Assembly: GCA_002713495.1 (NCBI GenBank)
Contig: PATA01000002.1
Location: forward strand, 80,402 to 111,108
Direction: 5' to 3'
DNA from: Flavobacteriaceae bacterium
Lineage (GTDB): Bacteria > Bacteroidota > Bacteroidia > Flavobacteriales > Flavobacteriaceae
Length of the DNA stretch: 30,707 bases
How positions within the stretch are numbered: position 1 is the first letter of the stretch; every line of letters starts with the position of its first letter. The position numbers and the translations under genes were made by a program. Of this stretch, positions 8,934 through 17,801 are shown in pieces. The notes beneath the pieces were generated by a model. The model saw nothing but the letters and a program-made list of their open reading frames with translations, did not search any database and had not been told where the DNA came from.

Positions 8934-9256
8934 ATATTAAAAATGCCCAGAAAGAGGTAGATCAATGGATATCCAAATATGGTATTAGATATTTTGATGT
9001 TCTTACAAATATGGTTCAATTAACTGAGGAGGTAGGTGAGGTTGCGAGGATAATTTCAAGAAGATATGGAGAGCAAAGTGAAAAAGAAGAGGATAAGGAT
9101 AAAGACCTTGGTGAAGAGCTTTCAGATGTTTTGTTTGTTTTAATTTGTATTGCTAATCAAACAGGAATTGATTTGCAAAAAGCATTTAGTAACAAACTTA
9201 AAATTAAAACTAAAAGAGATAAAAACAGACATAGTAGAAACTCTAAACTTCTCTAA
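8930..9256 (+). CDS. MazG-like nucleotide pyrophosphohydrolase
   Basis: This is a 108-residue all-alpha NTP pyrophosphohydrolase of the MazG-like superfamily. Such enzymes hydrolyse (often aberrant) NTPs to NMP and pyrophosphate using magnesium. The metal-binding signature is visible as E33-E34-x-x-E37 (TEEVGEVAR) and E63-x-x-D66 (GEELSDVLF). One domain only and the short length fit the small, probably oligomeric type. The stretch between the two motifs is strongly charged. It overlaps the YjjG-like gene by four bases and is followed one base later by aroA. A plausible reading is that it makes the monophosphates that the neighbouring nucleotidase clears, but that is inference. The substrate is unknown. 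Confidence 0.88.
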   Translation: MNIKNAQKEVDQWISKYGIRYFDVLTNMVQLTEEVGEVARIISRRYGEQSEKEEDKDKDLGEELSDVLFVLICIANQTGIDLQKAFSNKLKIKTKRDKNRHSRNSKLL

Positions 9257-9257
9257 A

Positions 9258-10484
9258 ATGAATGTCAGATTAACAAAAACCAAATCAAAATTATTTGGTG
9301 AAATATGTATTAGCGGTTCAAAAAGTGAATCCAATAGGTTGTTGCTCTTGAATGCCATCTACAATAATATTAAAATTGAAAATTTTTCAAATTCAGAGGA
9401 TTCTAGTCAAATGATGCTTGCATTAAGGTCAAAAAATAAAATTATAAATATAAATCATGCTGGGACTGCAATGAGATTTTTAACATCTTATTATGCATTT
9501 AAAAAAAAATCTAATATTATATTGACAGGATCCAAAAGAATGGAAGAGAGACCTATTTCAATCTTAGTGGATTCACTTTTAAAAATTGGAGCTTCAATTA
9601 AGTATGTGAAAAAAAACGGGTATCCTCCATTAAAAATTATTGGAAAAAATCCAACAAAAAATACGGTAAATTTATCATCAAATGTGAGTAGTCAATATAT
9701 ATCATCGTTAATGCTAATTGCTCCTAAGTTAAGGGGTGGATTAGAAATTGATTTAACTGGTAATTTAACCTCCTTACCATATATCGAAATGACTAAATCT
9801 ATTCTAGAAAAAATAGGTGTAAAAGTTGATTTTTTTAAAAATAAAATAAAAGTGTATCCAAAAGAAAATATTGATGATGTAACAATAAAAGTTGAATCTG
9901 ACTGGAGCTCTGCTTCATATTTTTATAGTCTGGTGGCACTATCAGATAGAGCGAATTTTATTTTAACCAGTTTTAAAAAAAAATCTTTTCAAGGTGATTC
10001 ATGTTTAACCGAAATTTATAAAAAATTAGGAGTTAACACTAGTTTTAAAGGTGATAAATTATTAATATCAAAACAAGAAAATTTTAAAAAACCAAACTCA
10101 ATCAAATTAAATTTGGTTAATTCACCGGATATTGCTCAAACAATTGCCGTAACCTGCTTAGGACTTGGAATTAAATGTGATATTGACGGGCTCCACACAC
10201 TAAAAGTCAAAGAGACTGATAGATTGATTGCTTTAAAAAAAGAAATCACAAAACTTGGTGCTAAAATCTCAATTACCGATAGAAGTTTATCAATTCTTCC
10301 AACTGAATCAATAAATCAAAATATTAATATTTTAACTTATGATGATCACAGAATGGCTATGTCTTTTGCTCCTCTTGCAATATGTGCAGATATAAATATT
10401 TTAAACGCTGAAGTTGTAAATAAATCCTATCCCAATTTTTGGAATGATATTAAATCTGTTGGAATTGAATATTTTATAGAATAA
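9258..10484 (+). CDS. aroA: 3-phosphoshikimate 1-carboxyvinyltransferase (EPSP synthase)
   Basis: AroA condenses shikimate-3-phosphate with phosphoenolpyruvate, the sixth step of the shikimate pathway. I use the ATG at 9258, one base after the preceding stop, giving 408 residues; the frame is open further upstream but only inside the MazG-like gene. Family blocks are present: SGSKSESNRLLLLNA, NHAGTAMRFLTSYYA, ERPI, SSQYISSLMLIAP, DWSSASYF, SPDIAQT, LKVKETDRL and DDHRMAMSFA. The NHAGTAMR loop has alanine after the histidine where many enzymes have G/S-G-T. Length is slightly below the usual 420-430. Two in-frame A9 tracts (9501-9509 and 9975-9983) do not break the gene, which matters for judging the frameshifts elsewhere in the window. 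Confidence 0.96.
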   Translation: MNVRLTKTKSKLFGEICISGSKSESNRLLLLNAIYNNIKIENFSNSEDSSQMMLALRSKNKIININHAGTAMRFLTSYYAFKKKSNIILTGSKRMEERPISILVDSLLKIGASIKYVKKNGYPPLKIIGKNPTKNTVNLSSNVSSQYISSLMLIAPKLRGGLEIDLTGNLTSLPYIEMTKSILEKIGVKVDFFKNKIKVYPKENIDDVTIKVESDWSSASYFYSLVALSDRANFILTSFKKKSFQGDSCLTEIYKKLGVNTSFKGDKLLISKQENFKKPNSIKLNLVNSPDIAQTIAVTCLGLGIKCDIDGLHTLKVKETDRLIALKKEITKLGAKISITDRSLSILPTESINQNINILTYDDHRMAMSFAPLAICADINILNAEVVNKSYPNFWNDIKSVGIEYFIE

Positions 10485-10506
10485 ATTAATATTATTTAAA
10501 AATTAC

Positions 10507-10538
10507 TTGACTTCTGCTATTGCATGTTGTTATATTTG
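10507..10538 (+). promoter_or_regulatory. Promoter for queA-rlmN-prenyl synthase (TTG-N21-TAnnTTTG)
   Basis: TTG at 10507-10509 and TATATTTG at 10531-10538 are separated by 21 bases, matching the Flavobacterium-type promoter (TTG, 17-23 bases, TAnnTTTG). The -7 element ends 17 bases before the queA ATG. It lies in the 71-base gap after aroA. The resulting leader is too short for a preQ1 riboswitch. Confidence 0.75.
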
Positions 10539-10555
10539 CTAATTAAAAAAATCCC

Positions 10556-11605
10556 ATGAAACTATCCGATTTTAATTTTGAATTACCAGAATCACTTCTT
10601 GCTCAATACCCTAATGAAAATAGAGATGAATCTAGATTGTTGGTATTAAATAGAAAAAATGGAGATATTCAACACTTTGAATTTAAAGATGTAATTAATT
10701 TTTTTGATCAAGATGATGTCTTAGTTCTCAACAATACTAAGGTTTTTCCTGCTAGACTTTACGGTAACAAGGAAAAAACAGGAGCCAGAATTGAGGTTTT
10801 TCTTTTGAGAGAGTTGAATCAAGAACAAAGACTATGGGATGTTCTAGTTGACCCAGCAAGAAAAATCAGGATTGGAAATAAATTATATTTTGGTGATGAC
10901 GAATCATTGGTTGCCGAGGTTATCGATAATACAACTTCAAGAGGAAGAACATTAAGGTTTTTATTTGATGGCTCGTATGAAGAATTTAGGAAAAAATTAA
11001 ATGATTTAGGAGAAACGCCTCTTCCTAAATATATTGATAGGCCTGTGGAAAAGGAGGATAAGGATCGATACCAAACAATATATGCCAAACATGAAGGAGC
11101 AGTTGCTGCACCCACAGCTGGATTACATTTTTCAAAACATTTATTAAAGAGATTGGAAATAAAGGGTATTAATTTAGCGGAGTTGACTCTTCATGTTGGC
11201 TTGGGTACATTTAACCCGGTAGAGGTTGAAGATTTATCAAAACATAAGATGGATTCTGAAGAGTTAATTATAGAAAATGATGCAGTGGAAATTGTAAATA
11301 ATGCCCTTGAAAAAAAGAAAAGGATTTGTGCAGTTGGAACTACTGTGATGAGGGCTTTGGAAAGTTCTGTTTCATCTGTTAATACTTTGAAACCCCATAA
11401 TGGATGGACTCACAAATTTGTCTTTCCTCCTCATGATTTTGCAATTGCAAATTCAATGATTACCAACTTTCACACATCTAAATCTACTTTACTAATGATG
11501 GTGTCAGCATTTGCTGGTCATGACATGATTATGAATGCATATAACGAGGCTATTAAAGAAAAATATAGATTTTATTCATACGGAGATGCTATGTTGATCA
11601 TCTAA
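10556..11605 (+). CDS. queA: S-adenosylmethionine:tRNA ribosyltransferase-isomerase
   Basis: QueA transfers and isomerises the ribose of S-adenosylmethionine onto 7-aminomethyl-7-deazaguanine in tRNA, giving epoxyqueuosine at the wobble position. The 349-residue length is typical. Signature blocks are [17 protein letters not shown] at the N-terminus, [55 protein letters not shown] and [18 protein letters not shown]. It is preceded by the best promoter in the first half of the window and followed after six bases by rlmN, so a tRNA-modifying and an rRNA/tRNA-modifying enzyme are probably co-transcribed. Confidence 0.98.
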   Translation: MKLSDFNFELPESLLAQYPNENRDESRLLVLNRKNGDIQHFEFKDVINFFDQDDVLVLNNTKVFPARLYGNKEKTGARIEVFLLRELNQEQRLWDVLVDPARKIRIGNKLYFGDDESLVAEVIDNTTSRGRTLRFLFDGSYEEFRKKLNDLGETPLPKYIDRPVEKEDKDRYQTIYAKHEGAVAAPTAGLHFSKHLLKRLEIKGINLAELTLHVGLGTFNPVEVEDLSKHKMDSEELIIENDAVEIVNNALEKKKRICAVGTTVMRALESSVSSVNTLKPHNGWTHKFVFPPHDFAIANSMITNFHTSKSTLLMMVSAFAGHDMIMNAYNEAIKEKYRFYSYGDAMLII

Positions 11606-11611
11606 TTAAAA

Positions 11612-12652
11612 ATGAATAAAATTAAAAAGAAAGATATAAGATCTTTTTCTTTGAAAAAGTTAGAAATATTTTTTCAGTCAATAGGTGAGGAGGTTTTTCG
11701 TGCTAAGCAGGTTTATAAATGGTTGTGGCAAAAAGGTGTTCCTTCTTTTGAAAAAATGACTAATATTCCGAAATCTCTGAGAGTATCTCTAAACGAAAAT
11801 TTTTTCATAAATAATATCCTAATTTATAAACAACAAAAAAGTAAGGATGGTACTATAAAAAATAGTGTAAAATTACATGATGGATTAATAGTTGAATCGG
11901 TTATTATCCCATCAAAAAAAAGGATTACAGCCTGTGTTTCGTCACAAGTAGGATGTAGTTTGGATTGTAGTTTTTGTGCAACTTCTTTGTTAAAAAGAAT
12001 GAGAAATTTAAATTCGGATGAAATATTTGATCAGGTGGTTTCAATAAGTAAACAAAGTAAAATTTACCTTAACAGGCCCCTGACAAATATTGTATTTATG
12101 GGAATGGGTGAACCCTTGTTAAATTATAAAAATGTTATTGAGGCGATAAAAAAAATTACTAGTAATGATGGGTTAGGTTTATCACCCAGAAGAATAACAT
12201 TGTCAACCTCCGGAATACCTAAAATGATTAAAAAACTTGCTGATGACAGGGTAAAGTTTAAATTAGCGGTTTCATTGCATAGTGCAAGGCAATCAATAAG
12301 AGAAAAAATAATGCCATTCAGTAAAAATTTTCCAATTGAGGATTTAATAGAATCACTAAAGTATTGGAATAATATCACCAATAAGGTTCTCACCCTTGAA
12401 TATATTGTTTGGGAAGGCATTAATGACAAAGTTGAGGATATAAACTCTTTAATTGATTTTTGTAAAGAAGTTCCATCAAAAGTTAATTTAATTCAATACA
12501 ATTCAATAGGTAATTTAAAATTTAAACGAGCTTCAAAAGAAAAAGTAATTGAATATAAAAATTCTTTAGAGGAAGTGAAAATACCTGTTTCGATAAGAAT
12601 TTCCAGAGGAAAAGATATTGACGCCGCATGTGGTCAGCTAGCCAATAAGTGA
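11612..12652 (+). CDS. rlmN: Dual-specificity RNA methyltransferase RlmN (radical SAM)
   Basis: RlmN methylates C2 of A2503 in 23S rRNA and, in characterised members, A37 in some tRNAs. The 346-residue protein has the radical-SAM cluster C115-x3-C119-x2-C122 (GCSLDCSFCATS). The two further cysteines needed for the methyl-transfer mechanism are C108 in ACVSSQVGC and C340 in the C-terminal DAACGQL. Other family blocks are VFMGMGEPLLNY, ITLSTSGI and AVSLHS. The N-terminal accessory domain contains FRAKQVYKWLW. It lies six bases after queA and 14 bases before the prenyl synthase. All catalytic residues I can check are present. Confidence 0.98.
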   Translation: MNKIKKKDIRSFSLKKLEIFFQSIGEEVFRAKQVYKWLWQKGVPSFEKMTNIPKSLRVSLNENFFINNILIYKQQKSKDGTIKNSVKLHDGLIVESVIIPSKKRITACVSSQVGCSLDCSFCATSLLKRMRNLNSDEIFDQVVSISKQSKIYLNRPLTNIVFMGMGEPLLNYKNVIEAIKKITSNDGLGLSPRRITLSTSGIPKMIKKLADDRVKFKLAVSLHSARQSIREKIMPFSKNFPIEDLIESLKYWNNITNKVLTLEYIVWEGINDKVEDINSLIDFCKEVPSKVNLIQYNSIGNLKFKRASKEKVIEYKNSLEEVKIPVSIRISRGKDIDAACGQLANK

Positions 12653-12666
12653 AATAAATTTTAACT

Positions 12667-13647
12667 ATGAAAATTGAAGAAAAAATTAAAATTCCAATTT
12701 ATAAAGAGATGGAATCCTTCGAAATTTACTTTTCAAAATCAATGTTTTCTGAGGTTTCAATTTTAAATAAGATCATTCATTTTATTTTGAAGAGAAAAGG
12801 AAAACAAATGAGGCCTATGTTGGTTTTTTTATGTGCAAAACTATCAGCAAAGGACAATAATGTAAATGATAAAACATACAGAGGAGCTTCAGTAGTAGAA
12901 TTGATTCATACAGGAACTTTGGTTCATGACGACGTAGTTGATGATAGCGGTCAACGTAGAGGTTTTATGTCAATTAATGCATTGTGGAAAAATAAAATCG
13001 CAGTTTTAGTTGGAGATTATTTACTTTCTAGAGGTTTGCTTGTTTCAATTAATAATAATGATTTTGATCTATTAAAAATAATTTCTGTAGCTGTTCAAGA
13101 AATGAGTCAAGGGGAAATCTTACAAATTGAAAAATCAAGAAAATTAAATATAAATGAAGATGAATATTATACAATTATAAAACAAAAAACTGCATCACTT
13201 ATTGCCGCGTGTTGCGCTATTGGAGCAAAATCTGTTAATAGTTCCCAGAAAAAAGTTTTAGAGTTTCATAAAATTGGTGAATTAATTGGAATAGCTTTTC
13301 AAATTAAAGATGATCTTTTTGATTATGGGAAATCTTGGATAGGAAAACCTTTGGGCAATGATATAAAGCAAAAAAAAATAACATTACCACTAATTTACTG
13401 CCTAAATAATGCTGAAAATAAAGAAAAAAAATGGCTCTTAGGTGTTTTGAAAAATAGAAGAAATGATAGAAAAACTATTAAAAAGATAATTGAAAAAGTG
13501 GTCAGTTTAGGTGGAGTTAAATATGCCACTGAATCAATGCATAAATATAAAAATAAGGCTATTGATTTATTGGCTTCTTTTCCAAAAAATGAATATAGAG
13601 ATGCTTTGGAGTTAATGATTAAGTATGTTGTTGAAAGAAAGTTATAA
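12667..13647 (+). CDS. Polyprenyl diphosphate synthase (long-chain, trans)
   Basis: The 326-residue protein adds isopentenyl diphosphate units in trans to an allylic primer, probably to make the side chain of menaquinone. Both aspartate-rich motifs are present: D88-D-V-V-D92 in LVHDDVVDDSGQRRG and D215-D-L-F-D219 in FQIKDDLFDYG. The N-terminal GKQMRPMLVFL is also conserved. Small residues (T, G, T) before the first motif fit a medium or long-chain product, but the exact length cannot be read from the sequence. An in-frame A9 tract lies at 13370-13378. It follows rlmN by 14 bases and is probably the last gene of the queA operon. IspB is the closest named relative I would suggest. Confidence 0.92.
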   Translation: MKIEEKIKIPIYKEMESFEIYFSKSMFSEVSILNKIIHFILKRKGKQMRPMLVFLCAKLSAKDNNVNDKTYRGASVVELIHTGTLVHDDVVDDSGQRRGFMSINALWKNKIAVLVGDYLLSRGLLVSINNNDFDLLKIISVAVQEMSQGEILQIEKSRKLNINEDEYYTIIKQKTASLIAACCAIGAKSVNSSQKKVLEFHKIGELIGIAFQIKDDLFDYGKSWIGKPLGNDIKQKKITLPLIYCLNNAENKEKKWLLGVLKNRRNDRKTIKKIIEKVVSLGGVKYATESMHKYKNKAIDLLASFPKNEYRDALELMIKYVVERKL

Positions 13648-13686
13648 TTCCTTAACTTTTTTCATATTTTTATACAAACCCTTTTT

Positions 13687-15636
13687 GTGATAAATAAAAC
13701 AACTATTGATCAGGTCTTTGAAATTTCCAGAGTAGAGGAGGTTATCAGTGATTTCATAACTTTAAAAAAATCAGGAGCAAATTATAAAGGATTAAGTCCT
13801 TTTACTAAAGAAAAAACTCCAAGCTTCATGGTTTCTCCAGTTAAGCAGATTTGGAAAGATTTTAGTAGTGGTAAAGGGGGTAACGTAGTAGCGTTTTTAA
13901 TGGAGCATGAGCATTTTTCTTATCCTGAGGCAATTAAATATCTAGCAAAAAAATATTCTATTGAAATTGTGGAGTCAGTTCAATCAGAAAAAGAAAAAAA
14001 GTTAAATTCTCAAAGAGAAAGTATGTATCTAGTAGCAGATTATGCTTGTGGATTTTTTGAAAATTCTCTATTAAGCACTGATGAAGGAAAAGCTATAGGG
14101 TTAACTTATTTTTATGAGAGAGGGTTTACAGATACAACAATAAAATTTTTTAGACTAGGCTATTCTCCCAAAGCACCAAATAGCCTAGTAAATAACGCTA
14201 AAAAAAATGGATATAATATTGACTTTCTTATTGAAACTGGTTTAGTTATTGTTAATGAAAACACATCTAAAACTATTGATCGCTTTAGAAGTAGACTAAT
14301 TTTTCCAATAAGAAGTATGTCAGGTCGTATTCAGGGTTTTGGGGGAAGAGTATTGACAGAATTAAAAAAATCAGCCAAATACATTAACTCTCCAGAGAGT
14401 GATATTTATAACAAAAGTAAAACTTTATACGGATTATTTGAATCAAAAAAATCAATTGCAAAAGAGGATTGTTGTTATATAGTTGAGGGATATACAGATG
14501 TAATACAAATGTATCAATCTGGAATAACAAATGTAGTTTCATCCTCTGGAACTGCACTGACTCCTTATCAAATTAGACTCATAAAGCGATTGACTTCAAA
14601 TATTATTTTATTATTTGATTCTGACCCAGCTGGAATTAGAGCTGCATTAAGGGGTGTGGATTTAATTTTGGAGCAAGGAATAAATGTTAGAATTTGTACT
14701 TTTCCTGATGGTGAAGATCCTGATAGTTTTGCAAAGAACAATTCCAATGAGGTTATAAAGCAATTTCTTAACAAAAACACAAAAGATTTTATCCAGTTTA
14801 AGGCAAAACTATTATTTGATGACAGTAAAAATGATCCAATCAAAAAGACATTAATTGTAAGAGATATCATTAATAGTATCTCAAAAATCCCTGATATAAT
14901 AAAGCAAGAGTTTTACTTAAAGAGTTGTTCAGAAATTATGGGAGTTAGTGAAGATGTTACTTTTAGGGCCTTTGCTCAAATTAATAGTAAAATTAAAAGA
15001 AATGAGAGTAAAGCAAGGGATAAGAGTTTACAAAAAACACCAGTTATAATATCTGATTTAAATAAAATTGATGCTAAGTATATTCTTGAAAAACAAATAA
15101 TTTCGATTCTTCTTCAGTATGGACACCTAGAAACTGAATATGAGGATTTGGTAATCAAGTTAAATGAAAAAGGTGAATTAATTGAAAGTTATGAAAATAT
15201 TAAATCAAAAGTTTTTGAAAAAATATTTCTTGATTTACAACAAGATGAAGTCGAATTAGCAGACCCAACATTTAGAAAATTATTTAATAAATTGATTTCT
15301 GCGTATCAGCTAAAATCTGATTCTGCAGTAAATAATTTAGTTTTTTCAGATAGTGAAAATTTGAGTCATGTAGTTGCAGATTTACTTATGGAAACTGAAA
15401 AATATTTCCTCCATTCTTGGGATAGCAAAAATATTTTTGTAAAAAATAAAACTCACGATTTAGGACAATTGGTCTCTGAGACTATTCTAACTTTGAGAAA
15501 AAATCTAATAAATGATAAAATTAACATTCTAAAAAATGAATTAAAAAACAAAAACAACCAAAACCTGTTAGAGGATATAATTAATTACAACCAGTTAAAA
15601 AAAACCGTTTCAAAAAAATTAAATAGAGTTTTATAA
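13687..15636 (+). CDS. dnaG: DNA primase DnaG with a zinc-ligand-less N-terminal domain
   Basis: DnaG makes RNA primers for replication. The 649-residue protein has its Toprim core intact: E267 in YIVEGYTDV, then D311 and D313 in FDSDPAGIRAA, plus GRIQGFGGRVL and KYINSPESDIY of the RNA polymerase fold. The N-terminal domain normally holds CPFH and CFGC as zinc ligands. Here the equivalent residues are S37, T40, D58 and S61 (LSPFTKEKTPSF and WKDFSSGKGG), so the zinc site is gone although the surrounding fold motifs are kept. I recall similar sequences in other Flavobacteriaceae, so this may be a lineage trait. The GTG at 13687 is chosen because the product, starting MINKTTIDQVFE, aligns with the family. 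The 3' end overlaps nadE convergently by six bases. Confidence 0.96.
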   Translation: MINKTTIDQVFEISRVEEVISDFITLKKSGANYKGLSPFTKEKTPSFMVSPVKQIWKDFSSGKGGNVVAFLMEHEHFSYPEAIKYLAKKYSIEIVESVQSEKEKKLNSQRESMYLVADYACGFFENSLLSTDEGKAIGLTYFYERGFTDTTIKFFRLGYSPKAPNSLVNNAKKNGYNIDFLIETGLVIVNENTSKTIDRFRSRLIFPIRSMSGRIQGFGGRVLTELKKSAKYINSPESDIYNKSKTLYGLFESKKSIAKEDCCYIVEGYTDVIQMYQSGITNVVSSSGTALTPYQIRLIKRLTSNIILLFDSDPAGIRAALRGVDLILEQGINVRICTFPDGEDPDSFAKNNSNEVIKQFLNKNTKDFIQFKAKLLFDDSKNDPIKKTLIVRDIINSISKIPDIIKQEFYLKSCSEIMGVSEDVTFRAFAQINSKIKRNESKARDKSLQKTPVIISDLNKIDAKYILEKQIISILLQYGHLETEYEDLVIKLNEKGELIESYENIKSKVFEKIFLDLQQDEVELADPTFRKLFNKLISAYQLKSDSAVNNLVFSDSENLSHVVADLLMETEKYFLHSWDSKNIFVKNKTHDLGQLVSETILTLRKNLINDKINILKNELKNKNNQNLLEDIINYNQLKKTVSKKLNRVL

Positions 15637-16422
15637 AAATTTTTCTGGAATTTTACAAACGGGAATAGGTTTCATTTTATGACTATTTTGTTTGTTCAGT
15701 TTCATGTAAATTAACCTTCCTTTTTTTTGGTTTAAAGTCAATTGGTTGTCATCAATATTATCTTTAATTAAACTCATTGCCTCTTCAATTTCATCATAAT
15801 TAAGTCCCATTTGTTGTTCATCTGTTCTATTGTCGTCCCACAAACCATCAGTTGGTTTTGCCTTCAAAATTTTATCATCAATTTTCAAATACTTACCCAA
15901 AGAAAAAACTTCTGATTTAAGTAGATCAGCTATTGGACTGATATCGACACCCCCGTCTCCATATTTAGTATAGAAACCTACACCAAAATCCTCTACTTTA
16001 TTTCCAGTACCAACAACCAAGGATTTATAGTGTCCAGCGAAATAATATAAGCTAGTCATTCTTAATCTAGCTCTTGAATTAGCTAAGCTATGTTGGTCTA
16101 ATTCACCTATATTATTCTTAATTAATTCATCTTTAAATATATTAAAAACGTGAGTCAATGAATTAGTTATCAAATTGACATTCATAAATTCTTTTTTTAA
16201 TTTATTCATATGTTCCTTAGCTCTCAAAACTTGATTTTTTTCTTGATTAATAGGCATTTCAACCAAATAGACTGGAAAACCAGAAAGTGCACAAAGGTTT
16301 GATGTAACGGCAGAATCTATACCTCCAGATACACCAATCACAAAACCTTTTTGATTTGACTTAATTAAATATTTTTTTAACCAATCGACGATGTGTTTAG
16401 TAACTTTTTTAGGATATTTCAT
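15631..16422 (-). CDS. nadE: NAD synthetase, ammonia-dependent
   Basis: NadE adenylates deamido-NAD and amidates it to NAD, the last step of NAD synthesis. The 263-residue protein is the synthetase domain alone, with no N-terminal nitrilase-type glutaminase domain, so it should use ammonia. The PP-loop is SGGIDS at residues 32-37. Further family blocks are LANSRARLRM, VGTGNKVEDFGVGFYTKYGD and GGVDISPIADLLKSEV, then KPTDGLWDDNRTDE. It converges on dnaG with a six-base overlap and diverges from gldB. A TAACTTTG -7 match sits 32 bases upstream of the ATG on its strand, inside an inverted repeat. Confidence 0.96.
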   Translation of the reverse strand: MKYPKKVTKHIVDWLKKYLIKSNQKGFVIGVSGGIDSAVTSNLCALSGFPVYLVEMPINQEKNQVLRAKEHMNKLKKEFMNVNLITNSLTHVFNIFKDELIKNNIGELDQHSLANSRARLRMTSLYYFAGHYKSLVVGTGNKVEDFGVGFYTKYGDGGVDISPIADLLKSEVFSLGKYLKIDDKILKAKPTDGLWDDNRTDEQQMGLNYDEIEEAMSLIKDNIDDNQLTLNQKKGRLIYMKLNKQNSHKMKPIPVCKIPEKFL

Positions 16423-16444
16423 ATTATTAATTCTGATAAGAATG

Positions 16445-16462
16445 TAACTTTACACAAAGTTA
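16445..16462. repeat. Perfect 7-base inverted repeat between nadE and gldB, overlapping candidate promoter elements
   Basis: TAACTTT at 16445-16451 and AAAGTTA at 16456-16462 are exact reverse complements separated by four bases. Read on the minus strand, 16462-16455 is TAACTTTG, an exact TAnnTTTG match for nadE. On the plus strand 16445-16452 is TAACTTTA, one base off consensus, towards gldB. The arrangement suits overlapping divergent promoters or an operator. No T-run follows, so a terminator is unlikely. Confidence 0.5.
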
Positions 16463-16485
16463 AATAAATCAAAATCATTATTTGC

Positions 16486-17466
16486 ATGCAGAATCATAGT
16501 ATTAAAATATTGTGTTGTTTTTTTTTAATTTCATTTTTTAAATGTGGTTTTATTGAAAATAAAGAATTTATAATTGACTCAATTGACATAGATGTTAAAA
16601 TCGAGCGCTTTGATCAAAAATTTGATTCAGTTTCAAATAGCAACATAAATAATTTAAAAAATAAGTATCCATTTTTATTTCCAAATAAATACGATAATGA
16701 TTTTTGGATTAAGAAAAAGAACGATACTATATATAAGCTCTTAAGTACTGCTGTAATTGAAAAGTTTAAAGATTTAGATTTTGTATCTAATCAGATAAAA
16801 AATTCTTTTAAACATTTAAAATACGAATTCCCCAAAATTAAAATTCCAAGAGTTATTACAGTTATTAATAATGTTGATTACCTAAATAAAGTAATTTTAG
16901 CTGACTCTCTTTTATTTATATCTATTGACACATATATGGGGAAAGAAAATGATCTTTATCAAGGTATTCCAAAATATATCAGAAATACAATGAGTATTGA
17001 ATTTCTAGTTCCAAATATCATTGAAAAATTTTCAGATAAATTAATTAAAAAATCTAAAAACAAAAATTTTATATCAGAAATGATATTTTATGGAAAGAAA
17101 CTGTATTTTAAAGATATTATTCTCCCTAATCATAGTGATTTATTAAAAAATGAATATACTAAAGAACAGTATGATTGGATAAATGAAAACGAGATATTTA
17201 TTTGGAGATATTTTGTAGATAAAGAACTTTTATATGTTAATGATGAAAAATTATACGACAGATTTTTGTTACCTGGACCATTTTCTAAATTCTACCTAGA
17301 AATAGATAAAGAAAGTCCCCCTAGAGTTGGACAATGGGTGGGTTTACAAATTGTAAAATCATATGTAGCTAATAATCCTAAAATAAGTTTAAAAGAGCTA
17401 TTGAGTATTTCAAATGAAGAAATATTTTTGAAATCAAAATATAAACCAAGAAAAATATGGCAATAA
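16486..17466 (+). CDS. gldB: Gliding motility lipoprotein GldB
   Basis: GldB is a lipoprotein needed for gliding motility in Flavobacterium. The 326-residue product starts with a basic-hydrophobic signal ending at a cysteine (LISFFKC, C20), which I take as the lipidated residue; the lipobox is loose, and C10-C11 lie inside the hydrophobic stretch. The mature part contains IDVKIERFDQKFD near the N-terminus, PRVITVINNVDY, and GPPRVGQ-like residues near the C-terminus (SPPRVGQWVGLQIVKSY), which fit the family. There is no membrane segment after the signal. It overlaps gldC by ten bases, the gldB-gldC pair known from F. johnsoniae. I recognise the family from its pattern and partner; the molecular role is not clear from sequence. 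Confidence 0.88.
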   Translation: MQNHSIKILCCFFLISFFKCGFIENKEFIIDSIDIDVKIERFDQKFDSVSNSNINNLKNKYPFLFPNKYDNDFWIKKKNDTIYKLLSTAVIEKFKDLDFVSNQIKNSFKHLKYEFPKIKIPRVITVINNVDYLNKVILADSLLFISIDTYMGKENDLYQGIPKYIRNTMSIEFLVPNIIEKFSDKLIKKSKNKNFISEMIFYGKKLYFKDIILPNHSDLLKNEYTKEQYDWINENEIFIWRYFVDKELLYVNDEKLYDRFLLPGPFSKFYLEIDKESPPRVGQWVGLQIVKSYVANNPKISLKELLSISNEEIFLKSKYKPRKIWQ

Positions 17467-17801
17467 AAAAAGAAGCACCTGTAACTATTAAAGTTAGTCT
17501 AGATGAAAATAAAATACCTGAAAAAATTAAATGGTCAGCTCCTGACGGAGGTATTGTAGACCAAGAGGCAAAGGCAATGTTTTTGACTTTTTGGGACGGT
17601 AATAAAAAAGAATCTTTAAGAATGGATTTATGGACAAAAAAAATGCCACTTGATGAAATGAAATTATTTTTTCATCAAAGTTTATTGAGTATGACGCAGT
17701 CCTTTAAAAAAGCGACACAAGACGAAAAGATGTCAGCAACATTGAGTGATTTTTGTGATTATTTTGCAGAAAAAATGAAATTAGATAAAAGGTCTACTTA
17801 A
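17457..17801 (+). CDS. gldC: Gliding motility protein GldC
   Basis: This is a small 114-residue protein with no signal peptide or membrane segment, so it is probably cytoplasmic. It matches the GldC pattern: VTIKVSLDENKIPEKIKWSA near the N-terminus, EAKAMFLTFWD, then a helical C-terminal half (LFFHQSLLSMTQSF, LSDFCDYFAEKM). In F. johnsoniae GldC is encoded next to GldB and improves gliding, with milder loss phenotypes. Here it overlaps gldB by ten bases, implying coupled translation, and its end overlaps engB (opposite strand) by four bases. Sequence gives no catalytic motif. Confidence 0.92.
   Translation: MAIKKEAPVTIKVSLDENKIPEKIKWSAPDGGIVDQEAKAMFLTFWDGNKKESLRMDLWTKKMPLDEMKLFFHQSLLSMTQSFKKATQDEKMSATLSDFCDYFAEKMKLDKRST

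Noticed and set aside
9150..9257. Upstream extension of aroA within the MazG-like gene
   Set aside because: The 36 extra residues have no similarity to EPSP synthases, and an ATG at 9258 lies one base after the preceding stop.
10485..10555. preQ1 riboswitch before queA
   Set aside because: The likely transcription start leaves only about ten bases of leader.
15637..15660. Terminator between dnaG and nadE
   Set aside because: The 3' ends overlap and the T/A-rich sequence there has no GC-rich stem.
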